Shown: positions 42,081-55,000 of the stretch, one piece after another
How positions within the stretch are numbered: the first letter of the stretch is position 1
How the letters are laid out: each line of letters opens with the position of its first letter
Source of the DNA: Galaxea fascicularis
Taxonomy: Eukaryota > Cnidaria > Anthozoa > Scleractinia > Euphylliidae
NCBI GenBank assembly: GCA_948470475.1
Contig: OX419344.1
Span: forward strand, 19,259,725 to 19,323,724
Length of the DNA stretch: 64,000 nucleotides
Direction: 5' to 3'
The notes under the pieces: generated by a model
What the model saw: the letters and a program-made list of their open reading frames with translations, nothing else
Databases searched by the model: none
What the model was told of the DNA's origin: nothing
Made by a program: the position numbers and the translations under genes

Positions 42081-43175
42081 GTGGCTGTTTCTTCTGGGAT
42101 GATAAGGGGCTGTCGTCAGCAACAACTCAAGTGAAAACAGAAATTAAATAAATTGAATTGCAAATTACCGTGAAATGGATTCTATGAACGGTCTATTTAC
42201 ATCTCTGTATTTGAACAGTAGGGACTCTAGCCAGGATCGGACAGATTAAAAATTCTAACCAACCACACTTGAGGGGTGTTGGGACTAATCGAGTTTCATC
42301 TCATTAAAGTTTTCGATTCACGGATAATTGTTTTGATAGGTTTCGCGTGATCGACTGTGAAGTGTTTTTGGAGCCTTGGCTACTTTTCACTCCTGAATTA
42401 TATAACAACAAGCATAGTCTGTTTATTTTGTTAAGTATGTTTGTTTGAAGATTCCAGAGTAGTTATGGAATCGTAAGGCCTACCCTGAGAACAACACCTT
42501 TTCCTGCTTAACGTTTCCAGTCACAAGTGGCGTCTACGATCTACATTCGTGGATTGGAGCCAAAACGAAAAAAATAAAACGCTTAATGTTTGAGTCTCTG
42601 CTTGAAAGCGCTGCCAAATTGATTGATTGAGAGAATATTTCACATCTTTGAAAGCAATAAAGAAGTTTACGAAATTTTAGTGTGTATATTTCTTAAAATG
42701 GAAGCTCATCGTCAGAGACAAATCTGGGGACTAGCCATACATTGGTTTCCCAGGGAAGCGTGGGTGGGTCTTGGTGCTTGAAGTGGGCAGGTGTGGATTG
42801 ATTCTATATTCAAAGGTCGACACCCTTGGGAGCAGAAGAAAGCAAGGTACATACTCAAAAGCAGGAGAAGTGTCCCTGAATAAAGCGGTTGGGTCGGGGT
42901 AGTTAATGGTTAACCAAATCAAAACTTCTATTGCTGAGAGATGCATGACGAACTTGTTCACGCCACCGTGAAGGGTGTGACATACATTTCTTGTGCGGCG
43001 CGAAACACTGTCGTTTATTCCTATGTTAATAATCTTGGATGAAAAAGCAGATAAATTTTCAACCTCTGGTAAGGTTATGTATCATTTATTGACGTACAGT
43101 GCGAGAAGTTCTTGCTTTGACAGCTGTCATCACATGTGATTAGTGTACAATATTAATCTTTATAAAATAACTAAG
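42081..43175. other. Intergenic, no feature recognised
   Basis: This lies upstream of the LU-domain gene start, so it should hold that gene's promoter, but no TATA-like or other site can be assigned with confidence. No coding signal was found. Confidence 0.3.
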
Positions 43176-43179
43176 ATAG

Positions 43180-43286
43180 CACACGCGCTCTGATTGGCCG
43201 AGAGGCATGTTGGCATGAGAGTATGTAAACATGGTTGTGAGACGCGTTGTAGTTTTTAGAGGAAGTTATTTTATAAAAGCAATAGA

Positions 43287-43327
<41 letters not shown>

Positions 43328-43389
43328 GAGGGGTTGGGAGAATTCTCGACAGTTATGCAACCCTCGACTTCGTCTCGGGTTTGCATAAC

Positions 43390-43434
<45 letters not shown>

Positions 43435-43582
43435 CAAACACAGAAAACATTTTCTATTGTTTAATTTCAACCCGCTTTGGTGGACAGTCATATTCAAGTG
43501 TTTACGTTGTCGCTTAATGAAGGTTAAAACAGGCCGCACGGTGGAATACAGCCCGTAAAATTGACCAATCACAGCGCCCTAC
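43180..43582. mobile_element. Large foldback MITE
   Basis: The core 43301-43441 is a near-perfect palindrome: TGTTTGCATAGCCTGATATA on the left is mirrored at its right end. Outer arms extend it (CAATAGAAAAC and TTTTCTATTG), and the ends ACGCGCTCTGATTGGCC and GACCAATCACAGCGCC pair imperfectly. Non-coding. Confidence 0.7.
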
Positions 43583-43624
43583 TAACTGAGAGATATAATG
43601 ATTATCATCATCATGGACGTTGTC

Positions 43625-43865
43625 GTTTTCGTTTTCTTTATTATTATTATTATTATTATTATTATCATTATCGTTATCATTATCGTTATCGTTGTCATTA
43701 TCGTTATCATTGTCATTATCATTATCGTTGTCATTATCGTTATTGTTGTCGTTATCATTATCGTTGTCATTACTATTATCGTTATCATTGTCGTTATTAT
43801 TATCAATAATTGTCATTGTCGTTATCGTTAGCGCAATCTTCGTCGTTATCGTTATCATTATTAGT
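43625..43865. repeat. ATT/ATC/GTT trinucleotide microsatellite
   Basis: About 240 bp of trinucleotide units directly adjoin the right end of the preceding foldback element. Open frames through it are repeat artefacts. Confidence 0.9.
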
Positions 43866-43929
43866 AATGTTAACGCGGACCTAACCAATTACTTCTTTTA
43901 CTTGGCTTGAACTTAGCTCCCAGATCAGT

Positions 43930-45837
43930 CTAGGTCATCGATCATAAATCAAGACTGCTCACAATTCCTCTGGAGGTCGAATTGGATACTGAGCTCTCAG
44001 CTAACTGAGAGACTGGGGAGAAACTCTCCCCAGGCACCTCAACATTTTCACCCATAGCGAAGTCTTAGTTTGGAAGCCACATTTGGCAAGCAGAGTGACA
44101 AGTTGCGGCTCGTTGTATTCACTGCTGTTCGAATCAATGCAGTTTTTGGCGAGAGAGGAAAAAACAAAAGCTTGATTTGACTTTGATGTGCAAGAGTAAG
44201 GACCTCCAGAAGATAATGGCCTTATCCAGAAAAGGTAAGGGAACGTCTTTTGATCTGAACAACAAGGTATGCTGCAGTGAAGAACTTCTTTAATTTCTGT
44301 TTAATTGTCGAGAAAGCAAATTGAGAGAAGTCCCCAAAAGCATAAGAAATAGAGCGAGACAACGCAGCTGATGGATTCATGTACTGAAGAGAAGTTAGGG
44401 AGCTTTCACTGCAACGCTACATCAGTCCTTGCCTTTGCTAATTTCTTGTTGTTGGCTCGAAGAGCAAATTGTATAACGCACGTGGGAGGCTTTGTTTCGA
44501 TCAATCTTTTTATGTCTGAGGCATTTTCGCGGTCTCTGTATCAAGTCTAAATTAGCTCGCCTCTTTGAAGCAATCTAGGGAAATTGGTCGCAGTGCATAC
44601 TGCATAGATGGAGAGAGCTCTCAATACGAGGCGGTCTTGAGTGAGCCATGATTGAATTGTAGCTCCCAAACGGGGGTGAGGTCTGGCGGATAGTAATCCA
44701 CTATCCCCAGGCTTAACGCCTCCCTTGGCCCTCATGACAGAGTAGCGACAATGGTTGCCCCAGTAAGCTGCAAAACAGTACGTATTTAAAATGAACGAAA
44801 AGAGGAAAACAACTGCAATGTTCGCGTACACAACCACCGAGATTTGGACATGGATCTCGCGAGGCTATCACACGAGTTTATCCGGCTTCATATAGACTCT
44901 TGTACTTCGGCCATCGAAGTTTTATAACCGATTTATGTGTTGTTTTTCTTATCCGGCTTCTCTTTGCCTCTTCTTTCGCGGGACATTAGTTGGCATCTCA
45001 AGCAAAACAAGTAAGAAAGGGAAATGTTTCGGTAGTCATGTCTTCACCTAAAACACGACTGTTGACAAAATACTGCCGCTATGATCTCCATCCGAGTATT
45101 TGAAATACGGTGCTCTGGCGAAGACAGAATGCATGTGATCTTTTATTCATAAAAAAGATACACTTCTCTCGCGAGGGAGTGTTCCAGAGAGAGGGAGTTT
45201 AAAGGTTATGGGGTAGGGGTAGGGGGAGGGGTAAGGGTTATATTGGGGGGGAGGGGTTAGGGTTTGTGGTGGTTGGAGGTTAATGACGGTTCTTCAAAGC
45301 AGCATCAAGTGTCCGTCGGTTAATTGCAACCAGCATGAATCTCCCACAAATAGCCGCAGGAAAACTTCGACACTAAACAGTATGATACCCATAAAACAAT
45401 GACAATTCAAACCAACAAAGTAAATTTAATATGAAATCTTTTACATTCTCAGTAACATTTTAGAAGAATTAAGGAATTTGCCTGTCCGAAATAAACCGAG
45501 CACAAAATTGCTAAGCACTAAATTTATCAAAACTGCATAGTTCAACCTGTTGTGACTTAAGTTGAATCGACCAAACATTACGATAAACCAACCAATTTTA
45601 CCGAACAGTAATAAAACTTTCGGTCCCTCCTTTGTTTGGTCTGGAATTTTCATGCGTTCCCGACGACTCTCACACACTTTCATGAAATTTGGACCTGTTT
45701 AAAGTTTCGTGAGAGTGCACGAGAGTTGGGCTTGTTTGGCCCACGCTTTACGGTTATTGGCTCATGAATTTTGAGTCAAGACATCAATCAGTTTTAACAC
45801 GATAATTATCAACCGCTCGTCGATTGAACTCCGCGAG
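43930..45837. other. Intergenic; includes a G-rich tract at 45205-45275
   Basis: No gene is recognised. A hydrophobic open frame at 44547-44837 (minus) lacks an ATG and homology. At 45205-45275 runs such as GGGGTAGGGGTAGGGGGAGG and GGGGTTAGGG could form a G-quadruplex on the plus strand. This region lies 3' of ATP6AP2. Confidence 0.4.
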
Positions 45838-46038
45838 TCAATCTGCCTTGATTCGCTGCCTTGTCATGCGATAAATGATGCTATCACTCCCAGGGTCCAT
45901 GTACCACATGATCAAACAAATAACATATAATGACAAGACTAACACCACAACAAGCCACAGCCAGATGTTGAATATTATAGGATAGTCTTCGGAGTATACA
46001 GCTCCCAAGTTGACCTTTTTCAAGTCCGGTGGGTCAGC
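45838..46038 (-). CDS. ATP6AP2: ATP6AP2 last exon (membrane span and cytoplasmic tail)
   Basis: It opens after GTTCCTTTTAAG with ADPPDLKKVNLGAVYSEDYP, then a hydrophobic span rich in Leu, Val and Trp, and ends MDPGSDSIIYRMTRQRIKAD before TGA. The MDPG-DSIIYRMT tail is the hallmark of ATP6AP2 and includes the short cytoplasmic part. Confidence 0.95.
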   Translation of the reverse strand, partial: ADPPDLKKVNLGAVYSEDYPIIFNIWLWLVVVLVLSLYVICLIMWYMDPGSDSIIYRMTRQRIKAD

Positions 46039-49000
46039 CTTAAAAGGAACAATGAAAAATAAACAATAGCACGTGGTAATGGGCCATTCAGTTTTGACCT
46101 GGTTCAATTCTACGTGGTACACCAAACATCAGCTAATAAGCAAGCAAACGTAAGTCTTCTGGGAATCAGTATGACAGGTAAAAGGGCTTTCATCTCATTC
46201 TTGCGCTTGTCTCAAAAGAGGGGAATAAGCATGGGGACTAACAACCTGCATACGTTCGGTGATGACCAGTTCTCGTCCCAGAAGTCGCGATTCTTTCGGC
46301 AGCACCGAGACCTCTGGCCGGTTCCAAACCAGGAAGTCCGTGAATCATGGACTTCCGCCTCTTCTACGCAAACTCAGAAGTTTGAAACAATAGTGGTTGC
46401 CAACGGTTACAAAAATAATTTGTCATCACAGAGCGAAATAATGCAAAACTAAAGCCAACGCAAATTACTTTCGATACTCAATTGAAAACCGCTATTTATA
46501 ATGATTCGGTTCAAGGTGTTTTGTGAATACACTGAAACCTATTTGGAGAATAATACACTGTTGTGTTCCTACCTTGACACCCGCTTCACCGGAAGCTGCA
46601 CGTCGTTCCCTGTGCCTTCCACCACAGGATACCTACGCAAAAGAACAGGGCAAAGAACAACACGATCGGTACGGCAACGAACGCCAGACAAACAACAAAT
46701 TTGAGTGCATCGTCGCTCTAAGCCTCAGTTCATTTTGATTCTTAGCCATCTTAAACACTGGCTCGAACTCTAGCACGTATTTCGAACTAAGAATGCATAT
46801 TAAAAACTGAACAAAACAAGGCCAAAAAGACTTATAGTTGGAAACACAAACCCGTAAAGGAGACTGCACGGCAAGGAGCTTGTTCTGCAACGACTCACAC
46901 AAAGATTGCTTGACTGCATCCTCCTGCAATGAATAAAGCAAATTAAGACTTCCTAAATAAGTCACTTCTTAGAAATATTCTTAAACGTTCTCCTATTTAT
47001 GGTTGGGTAGATGTCACTCCACTCAGGCTAGTCCCGTCGTTACAGGATATGTTCAGGAGCTGGCAAAGTTTGCGCACATTAAGGACGGTCGAAGGATATT
47101 GTTCTTTGCTTGCTAACTTCACTCCTGCAAGCATTTTCTATTCACAGAGGTTATAACGGCAAAAGCAGCCAAGAGTTGCGCAGAAATTTTAACGTGCAGC
47201 AAGCCAAACGTAGGAAAAATGCGTCTTTACTGTTTTCCACATCGCGAGTCAATGAACAAAATGACAGAATGCAGCATCCGGAGGACAGAGGTCAAGGAAA
47301 AGATTCTTTGAATTCGGTAAAATTCGCCCATAGTTTAACGAATCTCAATTTCAACCGAGAAATTATGCGACAATCAAAGAAATTCGTTTGCATTACGTTT
47401 TTACATCACTATAGGATAGGATATGAGTAGGGTTCAGTTTAATTCACTTACCAAGTCGTGCCTAAGGGTAACAGCAGGAAGATGGTCGTGGAAGTTGTCC
47501 AGTGATTGTGCTGACAAGTAAGGCTGCATATCTTGATACACAACGTTCATCTCGTGCGGATACTTGGCATGCAGATCACTATAAAACGGAATCAAAGTAG
47601 GCCGGCAAATAAACAACACCAAGGGAAAGTAAGTTCCACGGTCATAACTTGAGTGATGGTATTTAGGATTTATTACTAACAGAAAGGCTTGAAAGCCTCT
47701 TGTAAAGCATACTTCACACCACTATATAAGGGAAATGGATCAATATCAGTACCTGGGCAAGTGCGTACCCACCCCTCCCCTAACACAACAAGTTATAATA
47801 AGCTAAGAAGTTAGTGTTAATGTTGGGTCAGGGGAGGGGTGGGGGCAGAGTTGCCCAGATACTCACTTAAGGGGTCACAGTCCATGGTTACACCCACAGA
47901 CTTTAAGGCCGCTGATTTTTTACGATAGTGAGGTCAAATTAAAACCAAGCACTGGCAAATACCACAGCTCATCCCATACAACAAATGCCCCAAGACACCA
48001 AAACAAATTTATCAAGCTTTTTTTCTCAAAGGCGAAGCTAACTATATATTATCTGTATTTGGCTATTTTTTCCACGCTTGAAAACAATCTTTCTCAAAAG
48101 CTCTTATGTGAGTGGTATTATGTGACATTTTTAGGGGCCGAGCAAATCGCAATTCAAATAAAAAAACTCGTAGCAAAATTCGCACAAGATGGGAGATCAT
48201 CGCAACTTACCCACTCCACTCCAAAGACAGCACCTCTACCAAGACATTTCCGTTGTACAGGTCAGTGAACTTCTTAACGATCTACATCAGACAACAAATG
48301 CACAGTGAATAAGACATTTTAAGTTGGCGTTACACGGAATGGAAAGGAGATGTTCCAATTAAATAGAGGCAATGTTCTGCTTTGTTATATGTCCTTTAAG
48401 TTCCTGCTTAACGACTCCCTGACCCTTTCAACCTCAATATGAGCACGTATATTCTCCACACTGCCCACCTTACATTTTCTGTGGTAATGATGAGGAGAAT
48501 TTGTTGAACAATCACGGTCTTTGTTACTTCTGATCGATATATCACTTCCTTTATTTTCAAAACCTTTATGTTTGATTGAACAATATTACTATAAGTACAA
48601 ATTAAGCACTCTTAGGGGTTAAAGGATTAAGCGGCAAATGCTAGAAAAATATTTACCTGAGGAATCATGTCTTTCAGAAGATGTGTGGCCCCCTCGACTT
48701 GCAAGGACTTGTCACCGTAACGACGACGGAGCTCCTAAAGAGAGAATAAACAAAGATAGTCAGGAATGGTGAGTGGGATTTGAACTCGGTTACATACTGA
48801 TTATACAGTGCTTTTGCGTGGTAAGCCATGGAGTACAATACTCCACGAAATACTGATATTTTCTTAGTGAAAAGTGGGACGTTCTATGGCATTTGCATGA
48901 CTATTTTATACCATGCCATAGAAAGTAAATGGGCCATACAGTCAATGGGACATAGGCCCAGTTTAGGGTGGTAAGGCTGGGTGAAATAAAGACGAATTTA

Positions 49001-52000
49001 CACAGGGTTTCCTGCATTCTGATTGGTCGTATTTTCCATGGAAAGGTTTACAAAGATGATTTCAGGACTCTTTTAAAGAAAACATCCCGTCGAAAGAAGT
49101 ATTCAAAACAAAGGGCGTGGTCTTTTTTTTGTGTCGTTCAGATCGACTCTTTTTTGCGTTCGACGAAGGAGAACGCTTCCTAATTTCGTGGGTGTCCTGT
49201 GAACGCTAGCGAAAGCTCTGAGGGTTTTTTGGGCTTTCTATCGGGCGGGCAGTTATGACGTCACATTCTCGTTGCGCAAAGGATTCTGCCTCGAGCGACA
49301 CAAAATTCTGTCTTCTTCGCGAACATCGAACATCGGGTGTTGGCGGACGTGTTGTTGAAGAATTTCGTAATCGTCTTTCTCATTTAATGTCTCAACTAAT
49401 TTCCTCCTATGTTTTTTGTATGATTTTAGCTAAATTCATTGAACTTCGAACGCACTTATTAATCTTTGATTACTTCTAGTTTAAATGTAAATACCAACCT
49501 TCAGAGAGGAGAAGCTTAAAGTGAAAATGTCTGGTACTCCATCTTGGACAAGACGAGGGTCTGAGTGAAGCTAAAGATAGACCAAATGGTATTAAGACCA
49601 GTCAACTAAGGCAGATTTCACTAACGATCCATGCACAAAAATGATCGTGTAATGATGAAAACAATCTCATTTTTACACCGTTTATTTCTCAGTTTCCGTG
49701 ACTCCTTAAAAACCTTCTTTACTCTCTTAATAACAACTGCACGATCAAATGAAGACTGATCCTCGCAGTTGTGAACGCAATTAATGGTTTTCAGGCAGAC
49801 ACAAGGAAAAAGTCGAGGCTAAAATTTTATACCAGCCCTTCAAAACACACACGACCATGGAAAATGTGTTCGTTTTCTATGCAACCTTTGTCGAAACTTT
49901 TCATAGGTTTGGAAAACAAAGATAATAACAACCTTAAAAAATTAAGAAAATATATGAAGACAAGAACACCTGAACCGAAGTTTTCTACATATTATATTGA
50001 CGAATTTTTCACGTGTTGCTTTGAGACTAAAAGAATATGGAGGTAATGGAAGATAACAAAATACTCCTTACTTTTTCCAGTATTTGAAGGATAGCATCAA
50101 TTTCAGCAAAGAGGAAAAAATCCTCCTGGAACGAAAATCAAAGTAAAACCGTAAATGAAACGTTCAACGTTACTAAGGGCCAATTTTGGAGAACTACGTT
50201 CTGAAATCAGATGGCATTTTTTTTGGTATCCGCACCTTCTTTTCCATGTTAAAGACGGCGTTTCCTTTGCCAGGGATGGAAACAGTGAATTCATTGGTGC
50301 TTGGAGCAAACTTCACGCCTGATCACAGGAAAGAAAACAGGAAACGCCATGAACAGAGTAAGTGTCGGTACTTCATACAAAGTGTAAGTCAAGCCCAATT
50401 TAGCTTTCACTCTTATGTCCTATCGGTCTTTGCTTCACCGAATTTTGCGTTCCTCTCCACCCCCAAAAAGTAAGTAAATACATTGTAAATAAAGAACGCC
50501 TGATCCAAAGTTATCTGTTTGAAGCACATCGCTGGCTACAATTTCGGTCGACTTGGTGGCGCCAAAACCAATTTCAATTTCACAAAAAGGTGCATTTTAT
50601 ACAATAGAAAGTTCGTTTTTTCCATTAAACGTCCAAACCGAAGCCATGTTCGTTAAGAATGTTTTCAGATTACACTACTTACTCTCGTTTTAGTTCGCGC
50701 CGAAAACAACAGATCCCGACATAACAGATTTAAGACTTTCCACCCACAAAGCTTCCACATAGCCCAGCAACTAATTTCTCCTTCCTGTTAAGCCAACAAA
50801 GTCCACAAGGGAACAAACAAAGCGGCCGCTGATAGATGCACTCTGCATAATTCTCCCAATTTGTTGCATTCAAAATATATGAAGATAAGTGAGGAGAATA
50901 GGTGTATTGATACTGGGGCTTAAAATGGTTACTGTAACTTCCCTTAATTTTATAAAAGGACTATTGTCTTAACGACAAAAAACAAACCATACGAAGTAGT
51001 GACATATTTGAACATACCTTTTCCGAAATCAGCTTTCTCAAACCTCTTTACAATCTAAAACGTTAAGAAAGGAAAAATAAACAAAGAAAACCAACATTGA
51101 TTGCTTCCGCCGCTATCGAAGGAAAAGGCAAAATGGCTGTATCTACGAGTTGTTTCCACGAACTGCAGCCGAAGATCAAGACTAACGGAAAATTGAGCTA
51201 CTGAGCAGTATGTTTCATCAGAGCTGTTGCGATTTTGTTTTGAACTCGTGGATGAAGCACATCAGTGGTATCATCCACATGACAGCTGCCTAGAAATCTT
51301 TCATTAAGGTATTGGTCCTCAATTTAGTTTTGTTTTCGCAACACAAGATTTAAGGCTTTGAGAAGGCTGATGGTGAACCCTTTACATTCCAATACTGACC
51401 AGCACCTAACTTCTCTTAACCATATCACTGGTCCTTCAACAATACAGGGCATGAGAATACAGGGAATGATCACCAGGGATCAGTTGAGTTAACATTTATA
51501 CAAATTCTTCCTACATGTAACATGTGAAATATGTGAAACATGTACGGAGAAAACACATATTGATATTGGAGAGTAAAGGGGTAAACAAGGTCCTTACATC
51601 TTCCTTCGCACTGGACCAGTCTATCAGTCCTTGCACTTCCCCATCAACTTGCTTAAACTTGTCCTCTGCTTGATTCCAGTACAAGGTGTGGCTGTTAGTA
51701 CCAGTGGCATGACCAGCAGCTGCCAGCTGGAAGAACAAAACGGGAGACGTTTCTCACATCAAACGCTTGCGGAGAATAAATATGGATAATTCCAAAGAGC
51801 CGTGTATGTACAGGCAAGTAAGCAATGATATCTTTTAGAGTTCAAAATCTAACTTTCGGTTGGGAAGGATATTTCAGTTTTTAAATGACAAACATATGAA
51901 ACAGACAAACAGACAACAAACAGACAAACCATGGTCTCAAATGTTTTTTTCTTTTTTTTTAGTTTTTTGGTTTTTGCACGAGTTTGACAGTTCAGTTTCG

Positions 52001-55000
52001 AAACCAAAACCTGACTGACATTGTCAAACACCCCAGCCAAGCATTTGAAAACTATACAAACATGCAATTGTGCGGAGGCTTTGCAAAGAGTTGGGGGGGG
52101 GGGGGGGTGGAGGGGGAAGAAGGTCTCAAGAAAGGTGGTAAAATGTGAACAAGAGAACTGTTATCAGGACAGACGTATCAAATGGTTATTTTTTGGTTTT
52201 CGCACGAGTTTGACAGTTCAGTTTCGAAACCAAAACCTGACTGACATTGTCAAACACCCCAGCCAAGCATTTGAAAACTATAAAAACATGCAATTGTGCG
52301 GAGGCTTTGCATTTTTCAAACTCTATACTAGGCTCTTTGCAGTTTTCAAAAAATTTCACATTTGGCGCGATATCCGACGTCTCAAATGAATGAATGAATG
52401 AATGAATGAAATGAATGAATGAATTTTATTTAAGTGTCAGAGTTAAGCTAAGTATAAGCTAATTGTGGACGCTAAAAGAACATTCCAAGTACAAAATAAA
52501 ACTGAGTTGAAATGGGAATACTACAATTGATTAAAAGCTATTCTAGAATTTGCAATCAATTTTAAAAGCAAGGAAGGTTCATAAAAATGTCAAATCTTAA
52601 ACTTTTAAGTTTACAAAATGGACCACTTCAGTAATCACCTAATTACACTAAACAAAATTCCTGCGTTTTAGAGCCGTTACATGTGGTGGACCATCAAAAG
52701 AAATGTACGGAAATTAGTAAGAAGAATTCAAATGTTAAGCTTAGGCCAAAGATCAAAATACCTTACCAGCTCACTTCCGGAAATGGAGACTGTTAAACTC
52801 TTGCCCCCAAACACAGTTGTCGCGCGTGTTGGTAGATTTTCTTGTGACACACTAGACGTTGAGAGGATCCCAGCTAAAGTTGAAGCACCTTCGGACTGAA
52901 AAATCGTAACATTCACATGTTAAGTAGCTAAAAACATAAAGGTACTTGAAATGGTGCCCTTAACGGCCAGGAAGAAAGTTGTGAACACGTTCTGTGCACT
53001 GGTGGTTTCGTCTGAGGGTCTTACATAAAGTAAAAACATTGAGGGCGTTACTGAGGGCAAGGAAACCTCGTGATAATTGTCCAGGAGGTCCCTAATTTTA
53101 AGCCAAAGCTTTAAAGTTTTCACCATAGGCAAATACATGTTTCGAAAAACCTGTCTTCTTGTGATCAAAACCGCTACATTTGCAACGCTGAACGTTTTAT
53201 ATGGTTTATGACGTTTCAAAGAAACTGCACACGGACCTTAATTGAAAACAATGGAACTATTAAAGACCTAGAACACGTAAACCAGCGCGTTCATAAGCCT
53301 TCATCACTGATCAGTGTTGCGAATATGGTTTTCTTGATACTTGCAATGTAGGTACAGAACCAGTTTTCGCCCATCTCCTCCTTTGTAATATTGAGTTTTG
53401 ACCGTAGCACAAGGGTGATTAGTCCATGCGCGGCCCTAACGTTTGCAAGGAGTTGGAGTAGGGGGGAGGGGGGAGAGGGGGAAGAAGATCTCAAGAAAGG
53501 TAGTAAAATGTGAACAAGAGAACTGTTATCAGGACAGACGTATCAAATGGTTAGTTTTTTGGTTCTCACACGAGATTGACAAATTTTCCAAAGACTTATC
53601 ACCAACTTTGTAGCCATGAAGATATCACAGACTCTCATAGTTTTCGTTTTAAGAAGACCTTGGGTGAACGGATTACAGGTAGAAGTAATGCAATCCACTT
53701 GCCTCCGTAACAGGGTATGACGCAGCCCTCCCTGGTAAGTCAAACTTGTCATCTGAAACGAAGACAAGGATAACCGCATAAAAGTCACGTGAATTTCAAT
53801 GAAAGCAGCATACGGTCAGTTGAACGAACGTTTTACGCCTGACTAATCAAAATTAAGATTAGCGATGTCATTTTCGGTGTTGAAAATCATCCAAAAGCGA
53901 TAAGCTTCAGTAATCACCATTCTTCTTCTGAAAAGAACTGTTAGACTTCAGAGGTGTGCGGTGTTTCTTTGACAACAGACGAAAACTTCGGAAGGATTCG
54001 GGCCAGGTTCGTAAGTCATCGTATGGTTCCGATACCCTTCCACGGTCTTTGAAAACAATGATCTTCTGGCAGCGTTAGGATATCTTCGAAACCATCGGTT
54101 GATTTCCGTAACATACAGTTTATTCGCTAAGCAGCTACGAAAACCACATGTGTTGTACTGGTGACTTTAATATCAGGACACGTAGGCATACTACACGGAC
54201 TTATTGCACTGCGCTTGACCAATAATTATTAGAATCCTTAATCAATCAAGTTGTAGAGATTACGAAGGAGAAAACTGCCTGGGCCTGCCAACTCAAACAG
54301 GGGTAAACATAGGTTGGGCTGGAACACCATAACACAATGATTAGCATAACCTAACGACTGACTATCATGCAAACTCGAAATCTGATTGGCTTCGTAAAGG
54401 GTATCTAATTTTCGATAAACTGCTCGAGAGCGCGTCCAGGGAAAACGACTGAACTTAAAAAAAAAAAAAACAACAACTAAAAATAAACCAGCTACAATCA
54501 AATTTCTCTGTTGAACAGATTGGTAACAGGGTTATCAGTTTTCGGTTTCGATCGACCTCGAGAGCAGGCTCGCCACTCGTTAACTACTGTCACTGATTAT
54601 CAAAAAGTACCTTTTGTAATGCCATCTACAGTTATCAACACGTTAGCTTTTGGACGGTGAAACACATCTCCAGCTAACAAGCCAGCCCAGCTCAGCTCCT
54701 AAAATGTCAATCAAAGTTATGTCAGTAAGCAACCTTGAGGTTCGTTTTTACAACAAGACAATACAATTGCTTCAACAATTTTCACTTCAAAGATGGGAAT
54801 TAAACAGAAACAAAAAAAGGTGCAATATATTATGTCTATAAAGGAAAATGCAGTGCTGAAAACAACAGTCGATCATCGGACACTCGGTCCGACCAAATTT
54901 TGAAAATGTCTAGCCAATTTCAAAAGTAAGTTGATCCCGTCATGTTTCAGTCACCATACTGAACAGTAAGGATGCACATTTTTTTCCTTTCGAACAGGGC

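Noticed and set aside
43514..43910. Asn/Asp-rich, Ser/Leu-rich and Ile/Val-rich frames
   Set aside because: They are readings of one trinucleotide microsatellite in different frames.
44547..44837. Hydrophobic minus-strand frame of 96 codons
   Set aside because: It begins with GTG, no upstream ATG occurs before stops, and no family resemblance or paired splice sites were seen.
46573..46632. Alternative frame YPVVEGTGNDVQLPVKRVS in ATP6AP2 exon 15
   Set aside because: It looks protein-like, but its phase fits neither the preceding exon 14 nor the last exon; the chosen frame fits both and supplies the expected basic cleavage site.
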